This document shows, in pieces, positions 43,860 through 53,547 of a stretch of DNA of 64,000 nucleotides; the first letter of the stretch is position 1; the number at the start of each line of letters is the position of its first letter. The position numbers were made by a program, and so were the translations under genes. Origin of the DNA: Hyphomicrobiales bacterium (GTDB lineage: Bacteria; Pseudomonadota; Alphaproteobacteria; Rhizobiales; Rhizobiaceae); assembly GCA_900467185.1 (NCBI GenBank), contig UBPA01000018.1, positions 82,603 through 146,602 on the forward strand, written 5' to 3'. The notes beneath the pieces were generated by a model that saw only the letters and a list, made by a program, of their open reading frames with translations, was not told the DNA's origin and made no database searches.

Positions 43860-46040
43860 CTACTTCCCGCCGCGCGGCTTGAAACCGCCCGGCTTGCCAC
43901 CCGAAGGCTTGCCGCCGAAGGAGGGCTTGCCGCCGGACCTGCCACCCGGCTTGGCGAAGGACTTGCCTGCGGGACGATCGCCGCCGAAGCTCTTCTTCTC
44001 GCCAAAGCTCTTCGCGCCGAAGGCGCGTTCGCCATCGGGACGGTCGCCCCGCGGCTTGCGGTCGCCGAAGCTCTTACCGTCGCGCGGGGCGCGGTCGCCG
44101 CCGTCGCGGGACTTGAAGCCGCCGCGTTCCTCGCGCACCGGGGGCTCGCTCGCCTTGATCCAGTCGCGGTCCTGCGAATCCCGCTCGACGATGACGCGCG
44201 GGCCGGTGTCGGGACGGGCAAAGCTCGCGCCGCTCTTGCGATCCGGGTCGAACCGCTGCTTGCCGGCGATCGCCTGGCCATCCTTGGTGCGGCCGTAGCG
44301 CTTGACCTTGGGTGCGCCTTCGGGACGCTCGCGACGAACCGGCTTCTCGGCGGCGGCGGCCTCGGGGCCGGTCTTCTTTTCGGCCAGCGGACGGGCGCCG
44401 GGCGCCATCCAGACATTGGCCTTACGCGGACGGCCGAGCGGCTCGCGCTTCGGCCCGTCGCCACGCGCTGCCGGTGCGCTATCGCGACCGCCTCGCTTGT
44501 TGTCTGCCGGACGCGTGTCGAGACGGCCGCGCAGACGCTCGTTGCGGTCGGCGGTCTTTTCGCGGAAGGCCGGCTTTTCGTAAGCGCCCTGCCCGCGGTC
44601 ACCGGTGCGGTCGTTGCCGCGCTCGGCGCTGCGCTCGGTGGAGACCAGCGGTCCCTCGTCGTCGGCATCCGGGTTGTTGAAGAGCGGCGCATCGAAATTC
44701 GCCTTGGCGTCCTCGATCAGGCGTGGGCCCAGCTGGTCGCGCAGCGTGCGGCCACGGATTTCCTGGGCCGCACCTTCCGGCAGTTCGCCGAGCTGGAACG
44801 GGCCGTAAGAAATGCGGATCAGGCGGTTGACGTCGAGGCCGAGCGCGCCGAGCACGTTCTTGATCTCGCGGTTCTTGCCCTCGCGCAGGCCCATGGTGAT
44901 CCAGACGTTGGCACCCTGAACCTTGTCGAGCGTCGCATCGATCGCGCCATAGAGCACGCCATCGACGGCGATGCCGTCCTTGAGCTTGTCGAGATCGGCC
45001 TGCTCGATCTTGCCATGCGCGCGAACGCGGTAACGGCGCAGCCAGCCGGTGGCCGGCAGTTCCAGCACGCGGGCGAGACCGCCGTCATTGGTGAGCAGCA
45101 GGAGGCCTTCGGTGTTGATGTCGAGACGACCGATGGAGAGAACGCGCGGCAGGTCCTCCGGCAGGCGGTCGAACACGGTCGGGCGGCCTTCGGGGTCGTT
45201 GTTCGTGGTCACCAGCCCGGTCGGCTTGTGGTAGAGCCAGAGGCGCGTGCGCTCGATGCCGCGGATCGGCTGGCCATCGACCTCGATCTTGTCGGACAGG
45301 GTGACGTTGACGACCGGCGTGTCCAGCTTGGTGCCGTTGACGCTGACGCGGCCTTCCATGATCATCCGCTCGATATCGCGACGCGAGGCGATACCGGCGC
45401 GGGCGAGGATCTTGGAGATACGCTGGGGCGCCTCGTCGGACACGGCCGTCGCGGCAGCGGCACGCGCGCGGGCAGGACGCTCGTCGGGGGCGCGATCGGC
45501 CGAGCGTTCGCCACGCGGCTTGTCGAATTTGGGTTTGTCGAACTTCGGCTTGTCGGACCGGGGCTTATCGGAACGGGGCTTGTCGGAACGGGCGGTTTCG
45601 GCGCCGGCCGTCTCGAAGCGCGGCTTGTCCGAGCGGGGCTTGTCCGAGCGCGGCTTGTCCGAGCGCGGCTTGTCGAAACGCTTCTGCTCGCCCCAGGGCT
45701 TGTCGGCGCGGGTCTGCTCGGCACGCGGCCTGTCGAAGGCGGGGCGTTCCGCTGCGCGCGTTTCGTCGGCTGCCGCGTCGTCGCGCCTCGTAAAGGCCGG
45801 CTTGCCGCGCGGCGGTCCGCTGGTCTTCCCAAAGGCAGGTTTGCCGAACGCAGGCTTGCCGCCCGCCTTCTTGTCGCCCGCCTTCTTGTCGAAGGGCTTC
45901 TTGTCGAAACCGGGCTTGCCGAATTTGGCCTTGCCGGCCGGCTTGCCGTCGGCGGCCGCTGCGCGCGGCGCGCGGTCTGTCGTCTTGCCGCCGCTCGCGG
46001 GTTTTCCGCGCGGCCGCTGGGGCTTGTCATTGGATGTCAT
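43860..46040 (-). CDS. RsuA/RluB-family pseudouridine synthase with long disordered tails
   Basis: Protein of 726 residues, far longer than the 250-300 residues of the enzyme core. Residues 1-200 are Lys/Arg/Pro/Asp-rich and repetitive (units such as RSDKP and FDKP in tandem). An S4 RNA-binding domain spans about 205-255 (RISKILARAGIASRRDIERM), then the catalytic domain with aspartate in GRLDINTEGLLLL near 306 and REGKNREIKN. Residues about 445-726 are again basic and Gly-rich. The core most resembles RluB, which modifies 23S rRNA; the tails probably bind RNA. Divergent from tadA by 61 bases. Confidence 0.92.
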   Translation of the reverse strand: MTSNDKPQRPRGKPASGGKTTDRAPRAAAADGKPAGKAKFGKPGFDKKPFDKKAGDKKAGGKPAFGKPAFGKTSGPPRGKPAFTRRDDAAADETRAAERPAFDRPRAEQTRADKPWGEQKRFDKPRSDKPRSDKPRSDKPRFETAGAETARSDKPRSDKPRSDKPKFDKPKFDKPRGERSADRAPDERPARARAAAATAVSDEAPQRISKILARAGIASRRDIERMIMEGRVSVNGTKLDTPVVNVTLSDKIEVDGQPIRGIERTRLWLYHKPTGLVTTNNDPEGRPTVFDRLPEDLPRVLSIGRLDINTEGLLLLTNDGGLARVLELPATGWLRRYRVRAHGKIEQADLDKLKDGIAVDGVLYGAIDATLDKVQGANVWITMGLREGKNREIKNVLGALGLDVNRLIRISYGPFQLGELPEGAAQEIRGRTLRDQLGPRLIEDAKANFDAPLFNNPDADDEGPLVSTERSAERGNDRTGDRGQGAYEKPAFREKTADRNERLRGRLDTRPADNKRGGRDSAPAARGDGPKREPLGRPRKANVWMAPGARPLAEKKTGPEAAAAEKPVRRERPEGAPKVKRYGRTKDGQAIAGKQRFDPDRKSGASFARPDTGPRVIVERDSQDRDWIKASEPPVREERGGFKSRDGGDRAPRDGKSFGDRKPRGDRPDGERAFGAKSFGEKKSFGGDRPAGKSFAKPGGRSGGKPSFGGKPSGGKPGGFKPRGGK

Positions 46041-46101
46041 TTGTGTTGCCTGCCTTTTCAGGCTCTCCTATCAGGTCGGAGCCGATGGGTTAAGAGAAAT
46101 A

Positions 46102-46560
46102 ATGACGCGAATGGCCGCATCACCGGGGTTCATGGATCTGGCGCTGGCGGAAGCACGGGCCGCACAGGCGCGCGGCGAGGTGCCGATCGGTGCCGTGGTC
46201 GTGCTCGACGGCACCGTGATCGGCACCGGCGGCAACCGGACGCGCGAGCGCCGCGACGTGACGGCCCATGCCGAGATCGAGGCGATCCGGGATGCCGCGC
46301 GCAAGCTCGATGCGGAACGCCTGACCGGCGCAGACCTCTATGTCACGCTCGAACCCTGCGCCATGTGCGCTGCCGCCATCTCCTTTGCCCGCATCCGCCG
46401 CCTCTATTACGGTGCTGCCGACCCGAAGGGCGGCGGGGTGGATCATGGCGGACGCTTCTACGCCCAGCCGACCTGCCACCATGCGCCCGATGTCTATTCG
46501 GGTCTGGGCGAAACGGAAGCGGCGGGATTGTTGCGCGCCTTCTTCGAGGCGAAGCGATAG
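46102..46560 (+). CDS. tadA: tRNA-specific adenosine deaminase
   Basis: Zinc enzyme that converts A34 of tRNA-Arg(ACG) to inosine. The cytidine-deaminase fold motifs are present: HAEIEAI with the zinc ligand and catalytic glutamate near residue 55, and PCAMCAAAI with the two cysteines near 85. It has 152 residues. Start is taken as ATG 46102; ATG 46111 (MAASPG) is possible. Confidence 0.94.
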   Translation: MTRMAASPGFMDLALAEARAAQARGEVPIGAVVVLDGTVIGTGGNRTRERRDVTAHAEIEAIRDAARKLDAERLTGADLYVTLEPCAMCAAAISFARIRRLYYGAADPKGGGVDHGGRFYAQPTCHHAPDVYSGLGETEAAGLLRAFFEAKR

Positions 46561-46564
46561 ACTT

Positions 46565-47044
46565 TCAGCCGGCGGCAAAATCCTGCAAGGCCTGGCCGGT
46601 CAGCCGGTAGCGGGTCCAGCCATCCATCGGCGCCGCGCCGATGGCACGATAGGCGCGGATGGCGGGTTCGTTCCAGTCGAGCACGCTCCACTCGAAGCGG
46701 CCGCAGTTCGTCTCGACGGCGATCCTTGCCAGATGCCGCAGCAGGCTGCGCCCGGCGCCCGTGCCGCGCGCTTCCGGGGTGACGTAGAGATCTTCGAGGT
46801 AGAGCCCGTTGCGGGCCTGCCAGGTGGAGTAGATGAGAAACCAGACGGCAAAGCCGATCGGGGCGCCGTCTCGCTCGCAGATCACGGCTCTGGACACGCT
46901 TTGCGGGCCGAAGAGGGCCTGCGCGGTGGTCTCCACCGTCGCTTCCACCTCGTGCTCCAGCTTTTCATAGGCCGCCAGTTCCCGCACGAAGCGCAGGATG
47001 ATGGCGGCGTCCTCGACGGTGGCCTCGCGGATCGTGACGCTCAT
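46565..47044 (-). CDS. GNAT-family N-acetyltransferase
   Basis: Protein of 159 residues with the acetyl-CoA binding region YLEDLYVTPEARGTGAGRSL near residues 82-101. The overall pattern, including AAYEKLEHEV near residue 25, resembles the diamine/spermidine N1-acetyltransferase-like branch of the family, but the substrate is uncertain. Its stop codon lies five bases from that of the convergent tadA gene, so there is no room for a terminator between them. Confidence 0.88.
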   Translation of the reverse strand: MSVTIREATVEDAAIILRFVRELAAYEKLEHEVEATVETTAQALFGPQSVSRAVICERDGAPIGFAVWFLIYSTWQARNGLYLEDLYVTPEARGTGAGRSLLRHLARIAVETNCGRFEWSVLDWNEPAIRAYRAIGAAPMDGWTRYRLTGQALQDFAAG

Positions 47045-47051
47045 GACCGGA

Positions 47052-47669
47052 TCAGAAAACCTGCCACCACTTCTTGCCGGTGCCCTGCACCTGCGCTTCC
47101 TTCTTGCGGCGACGTTCCTTGATGCTCTCGTCCTCGCCGAGATCGGTCAGGGCTTCCTCGGGCGCCTTGCGGTAGGCAAGCGGCGGATCGCTGAGGAAGC
47201 GGCGCTTGTCGGAATAGGCCCCCATCTGCACCTTGCGGGCTTCGCGATAGGCTTCCTGCTGTTCCTTGGCGGTGAGCTTGCGGCCGTTGGCCGAGGCCTT
47301 GGCGAGCGGCGAGACATAGCCCGGCCGGTCCGCGTTCTCGTCGGCTTCCTCGCGCAGGCGCTGGCGCGTTTCCTCGGGCGATTCGACCCAGGCCGGATTG
47401 TCCTTGTTGGCAAGCGACGCCTGCGGCTGCACGAGAGCCGTGCGCTCGCCCGACGGCGGCAGGACGAGACCCGGGCGCGGCTGGTACTTGACGTTGGCGG
47501 ACTTGTCGCCGCCCATGCTGACCGTGCTGCCGAGGTCGTCCATCAGGTGCTCGCCGGCGGTCTTGTCCGTCCCGTAGGTCGGCCCGCCGATGCAGCCGGT
47601 CAGCACGAGGCTTGCGGCCAGGATCGAGAGCACGCCGGCGCCCGCACCATACTGTCGCGTCATTGTCAT
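47052..47669 (-). CDS. Lipoprotein of unknown function
   Basis: Protein of 205 residues with a lipoprotein signal peptide: a hydrophobic stretch LSILAASLVLTGC with the lipidated cysteine at residue 26. The mature part is hydrophilic, Pro/Lys/Glu/Arg-rich and likely flexible, with LVLPPSGERTALVQPQA near residue 70 and a lysine-arginine-rich end KERRRKKEAQ. I do not recognise a domain. It lies between ileS and the GNAT gene on the same strand, seven bases before the GNAT start. Confidence 0.82.
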   Translation of the reverse strand: MTMTRQYGAGAGVLSILAASLVLTGCIGGPTYGTDKTAGEHLMDDLGSTVSMGGDKSANVKYQPRPGLVLPPSGERTALVQPQASLANKDNPAWVESPEETRQRLREEADENADRPGYVSPLAKASANGRKLTAKEQQEAYREARKVQMGAYSDKRRFLSDPPLAYRKAPEEALTDLGEDESIKERRRKKEAQVQGTGKKWWQVF

Positions 47670-47858
47670 TCAAACCCTTCCAGCGCGTGCGGCCTGCCCC
47701 GCCAGCCTCCCGGCGCCCGGACCCCCCGGGATGCGCCTGGGCCGATCTGCCCGCCAATTCCTGCCCCATGACGGATAAATCCGCCCATTTTCAGGCAGGG
47801 TTCTACCGGATGAACGGCGCGAGCGCAATTCACCCGGTTCACACAGCCTTACGCCGCT

Positions 47859-50852
47859 TCAGAGCGCGATGCCGAGCTCCCGCAGGGCCGCCGCATCGCG
47901 GGCGGTGACGTCGGGATAGGCCGGGTCGGCACCCACATCGGTCGTCACTTTCCAAGAGCGGGCGCATTTGCGGCCTTCGGCGAGACGCGGCTCGACGGAG
48001 ACCTTGCCCTCGCCTTCCAGACGGAATGCGTTTTCCGGGCCCTTGCCGACGATGACGTCGATGGCGGAGGTGATGCAGATTTCGGCAAAGTCCTCGCCGT
48101 CCAGCGCTTCAGCCGTCGGGGCATCGGCGATGTAGACGACGGGGGCAGCCTCCAGCGAGGCGCCGATGCGCTTTTCACGCCGCTCGACCTCCAGCGCGCC
48201 GGTGACGACGCGGCGGATATCGCGGATAACGCGCCACTTCTCGGCCACGGCCTCGTTGCGCCAGTCGGCCGGCAGATCCGGGAACTGCTCCAGATGGATC
48301 GAGACGGCATCGGGCTTCAGCGACAGCCAGGCTTCCTCGGTGGTGAAGGGCAGCATGGGTGCGAGCCAGGTGACGAGGCACTCGAAGATGCGGCGGATGA
48401 CGCAGAGGCTGGCGCGGCGGCGCAGGCTCGACGGCGCGTCGCAATAGAGCGCGTCCTTGCGGATATCGAAGTAAAAGGCCGACAGCTCGACATTCGAGAA
48501 ATCGATGAGCGCGCGCGTCACGCGCTTGAAGTCGAACGCGTCGTAGCCGCTGCGCACGACCTCGTCGAGTTCGGCCAGCCGGTGCAGCATCAGCCGCTCG
48601 AGCGAGGGCATATCGGCAAGGGCGACGTCTTCGCCGGGGTCATGCGCCAGCGTACCGAGCATCCAGCGGATGGTGTTGCGGAGCTTGCGATAGGCATCGA
48701 TGTTGGTCTGGATGATCGCTTTGCCGACGCGCAGGTCGTCGGCATAGTCCGACGTCATGACCCAGAGACGCAGGATATCGGCGCCGGCATCCTTCATGAC
48801 CTCCTGGGGGGCGGTGACGTTGCCCTTCGACTTCGACATCTTCTCCCCCTTCTCATCCATGATGAAGCCGTGGGTGACGACGGTGTCGTACGGCGCACGG
48901 CCGCGCGTCGCCGCACTTTCGAGCAGGGACGAGTGGAACCAGCCGCGATGCTGGTCGGAGCCTTCCAGATAGACATCGGCCGGCCATTTCAGATCCGGCC
49001 GGTCCTCCAGCGTGAAGACGTGGGTGGAGCCGCTGTCGAACCAGACGTCGAGAATGTCCGTGACCTGGCGCCATTCGGCCGGATCATGGTCTTTGCGTAG
49101 AAAGCGCTCCTTGGCACCCGCCGCGAACCAGGCATCCGCGCCTTCTGCCTCGAAGGCTTCGAGGATGCGGGCATTGACGGCCTCGTCGTTCAGCACGGTG
49201 CCGTCCTCGCGGGCGAAGACGCAGATGGGAACGCCCCAGGCGCGCTGGCGGGACAGCACCCAGTCCGGGCGGCCTTCGATCATGGCGCGCAGGCGGTTCT
49301 GGCCGGCGGCCGGCACGAAGCGGGTGTCGTCGATGGCGGTGAGCGCGCGGGTGCGCAGCGTCGTGCCGTCGGCGAGGTCCTTGTCCATGTAGACGAACCA
49401 TTGCGGCGTGTTGCGGAAGATGACCGGCTTCTTGGAACGCCAGGAATGCGGATAGGAATGCTTCAGCCGGCCGCGGGCAAAGAGCGTGTTGGTGGCGATC
49501 AGCGCCTTGATGACGCGCTCGTTGGCATCGCCCTTCTTGCCGTTGTCGTCCATGACGCGCGCAGGGCCACCTTCGGCCTCCGGGCCGAAGCCCGGCGCGT
49601 CCTTGGTGTAGTAACCGGCGTCATCCACCGGGAACGGGATGGCGGTGTCGATGCCGCGCCCCTGTAGGTCGCGGGCATTGTCCATCCAGACGTCGAAGTC
49701 TTCGCGGCCGTGGCTGGGGGCCGTGTGCACGAAGCCCGTGCCGGCCTCGTCGGTGACGTGGTCGCCGGCGATGATGGGAACGGGGAACGTGTAGCCAAGA
49801 TCGGCCAGCGGGTGGGCGCAGGTGATGGCGGCGAGTTCGTCGGACGCAACATCGCGCAGACGGTTTGCCTGCAGCTTGGCCTTGGCAAAGGATTCAGCCG
49901 CCAGCTTGTCGGCGAAGATCAGCTTTTCACCGGGACGCGGACCGAAATCGTTGGCGGCTTCGGTAACCTCGTAGAGACCGTAGGCGACGCGATTGGAGAA
50001 GGCGATGGCGCGGTTGCCGGGGATCGTCCAGGGGGTCGTTGTCCAGATGACGACGAAGGCGTCTTCGAGAAGATTCAGATTATTCACAACCGGCATTTGC
50101 CAGTTCGTATCGGACATGAATTCGGCTTTGGCAGCGCCCTTCACGGAGGTCACCGGAAACTTCACCCAGATCATGTCGCTATCGACGTCGTGATATTCGA
50201 CTTCCGCCTCGGCCAGCGCCGTGCGTTCCACCACCGACCACATGATCGGCTTCGAGCCGCGATAGAGCTGGCCGCTTTTCGCGATCTTCAGGAGTTCGCC
50301 GGCGATGCGGGCTTCGGCGTGAAAATTCATCGTGAGGTAGGGATTGTCGAAATCGCCGGTGATGCCGAGGCGCCTGAACTCGTCGGCCTGTACCTTGATC
50401 CATTTTTCGGCATAGGCGCGGCATTCGCGGCGGAACTCGATCATGGCGGCGGGTTCGGAGAGGTCGGGCTTGCCCTTCCCCTTGGCGCGATAGTTCTCCT
50501 CCTCGATCTTCCACTCGATCGGCAGGCCGTGGCAGTCCCAGCCGGGCACGTAATTGCTGTCGAAGCCGCGCATCTGGAACGAGCGGGTGATGACGTCCTT
50601 CAGGATCTTGTTCAGCGCGTGGCCGATATGGATGTTGCCGTTGGCGTAAGGAGGGCCGTCATGCAGCACGAATTTCGGCCGGCCGGCGGCGGAGGCGCGC
50701 AGTTGTCTGTAGAGGTCCATCTGCTGCCACCGGGCCACCATTTCCGGCTCCTTCTGCGGCAGGCCGGCGCGCATGGGGAATTCGGTTTCGGGCAGGTACA
50801 GCGTCTTGGAATAGTCGAACGTCTGGGTGGTCTCGGTCATATCGGCCATCAT
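47859..50852 (-). CDS. ileS: Isoleucyl-tRNA synthetase
   Basis: Class I aminoacyl-tRNA synthetase of 997 residues. HIGH is in [11 protein letters not shown] near residue 75 and KMSKS in [10 protein letters not shown] near 670; the editing domain (CP1) lies between them. The C-terminal end has only a remnant of the zinc-binding cysteine cluster ([13 protein letters not shown]), common in alphaproteobacteria. Start is taken as ATG 50852 (MMADMTE); ATG 50849 and 50840 are close alternatives and none has a strong ribosome site. Confidence 0.96.
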   Translation of the reverse strand: MMADMTETTQTFDYSKTLYLPETEFPMRAGLPQKEPEMVARWQQMDLYRQLRASAAGRPKFVLHDGPPYANGNIHIGHALNKILKDVITRSFQMRGFDSNYVPGWDCHGLPIEWKIEEENYRAKGKGKPDLSEPAAMIEFRRECRAYAEKWIKVQADEFRRLGITGDFDNPYLTMNFHAEARIAGELLKIAKSGQLYRGSKPIMWSVVERTALAEAEVEYHDVDSDMIWVKFPVTSVKGAAKAEFMSDTNWQMPVVNNLNLLEDAFVVIWTTTPWTIPGNRAIAFSNRVAYGLYEVTEAANDFGPRPGEKLIFADKLAAESFAKAKLQANRLRDVASDELAAITCAHPLADLGYTFPVPIIAGDHVTDEAGTGFVHTAPSHGREDFDVWMDNARDLQGRGIDTAIPFPVDDAGYYTKDAPGFGPEAEGGPARVMDDNGKKGDANERVIKALIATNTLFARGRLKHSYPHSWRSKKPVIFRNTPQWFVYMDKDLADGTTLRTRALTAIDDTRFVPAAGQNRLRAMIEGRPDWVLSRQRAWGVPICVFAREDGTVLNDEAVNARILEAFEAEGADAWFAAGAKERFLRKDHDPAEWRQVTDILDVWFDSGSTHVFTLEDRPDLKWPADVYLEGSDQHRGWFHSSLLESAATRGRAPYDTVVTHGFIMDEKGEKMSKSKGNVTAPQEVMKDAGADILRLWVMTSDYADDLRVGKAIIQTNIDAYRKLRNTIRWMLGTLAHDPGEDVALADMPSLERLMLHRLAELDEVVRSGYDAFDFKRVTRALIDFSNVELSAFYFDIRKDALYCDAPSSLRRRASLCVIRRIFECLVTWLAPMLPFTTEEAWLSLKPDAVSIHLEQFPDLPADWRNEAVAEKWRVIRDIRRVVTGALEVERREKRIGASLEAAPVVYIADAPTAEALDGEDFAEICITSAIDVIVGKGPENAFRLEGEGKVSVEPRLAEGRKCARSWKVTTDVGADPAYPDVTARDAAALRELGIAL

Positions 50853-51150
50853 TCTCTGGCGCTCGGGAAGCGCGATGTCGGGGCAGGAAACAGACGCGCA
50901 GGGCGTGCAAGCCCTGCGGCGGCGCAAGTGCTGGAACCCGGACCTTCCGGCCGCTTAGCGCGCGCGGAAGGCCGGGCCGATAATTCGCAGGAAGGGACGT
51001 ATGATGTCGCGCCGGGTCATGATGGCGGTTGTTTAAGGCCTTCCGTGCAGAAAGTGAAGAGAAAAGCCCGAAGCGGACATCGTGCTTGTACCTTTAACGA
51101 GCAGTGGTTTGGATGTAGACAAGGTATCGGCGCGCAAAGAGGATCATCGG

Positions 51151-51399
51151 ATGAAACGTACGTTCTTCGTAAGGGCCGTTTGGGATGAAGAGGCCGGTGT
51201 CTTCTTTTCCGAGAGCGACATCGAGGGCCTGCATATCGAAGCCGACGATCTCGACGCCTTTCAGGCCATCATGGCGGACGCGGCCATCGAGTTAATCGTC
51301 AACAATCATATCTCGCTGCCGGAGCTGGCAACAACACCTCTGAAGGACCTGATCCCCGCAATCGTCTGGCAGGCGCCCATCCTGCCGGTCGCGGCCTGA
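51151..51399 (+). CDS. DUF1902/HicB-like antitoxin
   Basis: Protein of 82 residues starting KRTFFVRAVWDEEAGVFFSE, followed by DIEGLHIEADDLDAFQAI, the N-terminal fold shared by HicB antitoxins (partial RNase H fold) and DUF1902. No DNA-binding tail is obvious. Start is ATG 51151 with GAGGA seven bases upstream. Its stop overlaps the start of the HicA-like gene by one base, so the two are translationally coupled. I infer that it neutralises the downstream toxin. Confidence 0.85.
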   Translation: MKRTFFVRAVWDEEAGVFFSESDIEGLHIEADDLDAFQAIMADAAIELIVNNHISLPELATTPLKDLIPAIVWQAPILPVAA

Positions 51400-51596
51400 T
51401 GCCGGACGGGTTCTACAAGGATGTGCGCGATATTCTGATGAAGCTTGGGTTCGAGTACCAGGCGAATGCCAAGGGCTCGCACGAGAAGTGGCGATCACGG
51501 GAAACGGGCAAGATGCTGCTCGTTCCGCACAACCTGAAGAGCTGTCATACGGCCAATGCCATTCTCAAAGATGCCGGCTACGACGGCAAACTCTAG
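51399..51596 (+). CDS. hicA: HicA-like mRNA interferase toxin
   Basis: Protein of 65 residues with the HicA double-stranded-RNA-binding fold: FYKDVRDILMKLGFEYQA, then KGSHEKWR with the catalytic histidine, and LLVPHNLKSCHTANAILKDAG at the end. HicA toxins cleave mRNA. The antitoxin gene is upstream, the reverse of the common hicA-hicB order. The final codon region (CTAG at 51593-51596) is shared with the stop of the convergent ribF gene. Confidence 0.87.
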   Translation: MPDGFYKDVRDILMKLGFEYQANAKGSHEKWRSRETGKMLLVPHNLKSCHTANAILKDAGYDGKL

Positions 51597-52573
51597 AAAC
51601 ACAGCCCCGTATCGATCCCGCTGAGCGGGGTCACGCCCGAGAGGAGCGCGCGGGCTTCCGCGTCGTCCTGCTTCATCTGGACGATCAGCGGGTCGAGGCC
51701 GTCGAATTTCAGCTCGTCGCGCAGGTGGCCGAAGAAGGAGACGGAGGCGATTTCGCCGTAGAGGTCGCCGGAGAAGTCGAACAGGAAGGTCTCGAGCAAG
51801 GCTTCGCCGTCGCTGGTCACGGTCGGGCGGCGGCCGAAACTGGCGACGGCGTCGTGCAGAGAGCCGTCGGCGCGGCGGAAGCGGACCGCATAGATGCCGT
51901 TCTTCAGGCAGACGCCGGGGTCGAGGCGCATGTTGGCGGTGGGATAGCCGAGCGTGCGGCCGAGCCGTTTGCCGCCGATGACCTCCGCCTCCACCGTGTA
52001 GCGATAGCCGAGCAGGCCGGCCGCCTGCGCCACGTCACCTTCGACGAGAAGGCTGCGGACGCGGCTGGACGAAACGACGTCGGCATTCTCGTCGCGATAG
52101 GCATCGACCAGCGTGACGCCGAAGCCGTTGTCGGTGCCGGCCTTCATCAGGAAGGCGGGGCCCCCTTCCCGGCCCTTGCCGAAATGGAAGTCGAACCCGG
52201 TGACGACATGGCCGGCCTTCAGCCAGTCCATCAGCACGTCGCGGATGAAATCATGCGCCGACATCTGCGAGAAGCTGCGATCGAACGGATATTCGATGAC
52301 GGCGGCAAAGCCCATGCCTTCGAGGATGCGCGCCTTGAGCGGCGCCGGCGTCAGGCGGAAGACGGGCTCGTCGGGCCGGAAAATGGCGCGGGGATGCGGC
52401 TCGAAGGTCAGCACGAGCGCGGGCACGCCCAGCGCGCGGGCCTCGACCAGCGCCCGGTCGAGCACCGACTGGTGACCGCGATGCACGCCATCGAAATTGC
52501 CGATGGCGATGACGCCGCCGTGGAGGGCGGCCGGCAGGGGATTTTTCGTCTCGTTGCGGTGAAAGACTGTCAT
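51593..52573 (-). CDS. ribF: Bifunctional riboflavin kinase/FAD synthetase
   Basis: Makes FMN and FAD from riboflavin, 326 residues. The N-terminal adenylyltransferase domain carries GNFDGVHRGHQSVL near residue 27, and the C-terminal flavokinase domain begins near residue 195 with LGRTLGYPTANMRL. Length is normal for the two-domain bacterial enzyme. It is one base away from the upstream HAD gene at 52575 and its end overlaps the hicA stop by three bases. Confidence 0.95.
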   Translation of the reverse strand: MTVFHRNETKNPLPAALHGGVIAIGNFDGVHRGHQSVLDRALVEARALGVPALVLTFEPHPRAIFRPDEPVFRLTPAPLKARILEGMGFAAVIEYPFDRSFSQMSAHDFIRDVLMDWLKAGHVVTGFDFHFGKGREGGPAFLMKAGTDNGFGVTLVDAYRDENADVVSSSRVRSLLVEGDVAQAAGLLGYRYTVEAEVIGGKRLGRTLGYPTANMRLDPGVCLKNGIYAVRFRRADGSLHDAVASFGRRPTVTSDGEALLETFLFDFSGDLYGEIASVSFFGHLRDELKFDGLDPLIVQMKQDDAEARALLSGVTPLSGIDTGLCF

Positions 52574-52574
52574 G

Positions 52575-53423
52575 TCACGCGAGCCGGGGCATCCACCATT
52601 TCGGCGTCGCGCCCTCCTTTTTCAGGAAGGCGGCGAGTTTCGCCTCATCGGTCTTTTCGCCGGTCATGTACTCGGCTCCATGGATGCCCGCGCTGATATA
52701 GAGAACGTCGATACCGCTGTCCTGCGCGCCGCGCACGTCGGTCGGCATGCCATCGCCGATGGCGATGACGCGGGCGCCTTCCAGCGCGCCGCGGACACCC
52801 TTGGCTTCGCTTAGCGCCGCACGATAGATCGGCTTGTGCGGCTTGCCGGCGATGCGGGCCTCGCCGCCCAGGTCCTCATAGAGCTTGGCGATGGCGCCGG
52901 CGCAGGGGATCAGCCGGTCTCCCCGCTCGACCACGAGGTCGGGGTTGGCGCAGATGAAGGGCAGCTTGCGCTTTGCCAGAACCGATAGGGTGGCGCGGTA
53001 ATCGTCCGGCGTCTCGGTCTCGTCGTCGAAGAAACCGGCGCAGACGATGATCTCGGCATCTTCGGAGGCGACGATATCGACGCCGAGGCCGGCCAGCAGC
53101 GGGAAATCGCGGTCGGAGCCGATGAAGTAGATCTTCTTCGGGCCGGCGGCGATCAGCGCACGGGTGACGTCGCCGGAGGTGACGATGCGGTCATAGGCGG
53201 TATCGGGCACGCCGAGCCCGCGGATCTGGACGATGACGCCGGGATGCGGGCGGGGCGAATTGGTGACGAGAACGACGGTCAGGCCGCGGCTGCGCGCTTC
53301 CGTGAGCGCTTCGCAGGCCGAACGGAAGGCCGCAACGCCATTGTGAAGGACGCCCCAGACGTCGCACAGCACCACGTCATAGCGGCTTGCGATGTCGCGA
53401 AAGCTGTTGATGCGAACGGCCAT
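52575..53423 (-). CDS. HAD-superfamily hydrolase, TIGR01459 type
   Basis: Protein of 282 residues. Motif I is VVLCDVWGVLHNG near residue 18, followed by VTNSPRPHPG, and the C-terminal GKPHKPIY and AIGDGMPTDVRGA carry the lysine and the metal-binding aspartates. This CDVWGVLHNG type is a NagD-like subclass of HAD phosphatases of unknown substrate (TIGR01459). It lies one base before ribF, which raises the possibility of action on a flavin phosphate, but this is only inference. Confidence 0.87.
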   Translation of the reverse strand: MAVRINSFRDIASRYDVVLCDVWGVLHNGVAAFRSACEALTEARSRGLTVVLVTNSPRPHPGVIVQIRGLGVPDTAYDRIVTSGDVTRALIAAGPKKIYFIGSDRDFPLLAGLGVDIVASEDAEIIVCAGFFDDETETPDDYRATLSVLAKRKLPFICANPDLVVERGDRLIPCAGAIAKLYEDLGGEARIAGKPHKPIYRAALSEAKGVRGALEGARVIAIGDGMPTDVRGAQDSGIDVLYISAGIHGAEYMTGEKTDEAKLAAFLKKEGATPKWWMPRLA

Positions 53424-53547
53424 GCAGGCTTCCCGTTGAGATGTCTCCCGGCTCACATCGCAAGGACGTCGCCAAAAGACAAGCCTAAACGCTGATATCG
53501 CCCCGCTTATCCGCCGTAATTCCGTGCAAATGGCGCGTTCCCGCACC

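Noticed and set aside
45500..45700. Short repeats every 12-15 bases, at first sight array-like
   Set aside because: They are in frame and encode RSDKP/FDKP units of the pseudouridine synthase tail. There are no unique spacers, so it is not a CRISPR array.
42861..46610. Open frame of 1249 codons on the plus strand
   Set aside because: It runs antisense through patatin, rsmD and the pseudouridine synthase. Only its last 152 codons, in frame, are the real tadA gene.
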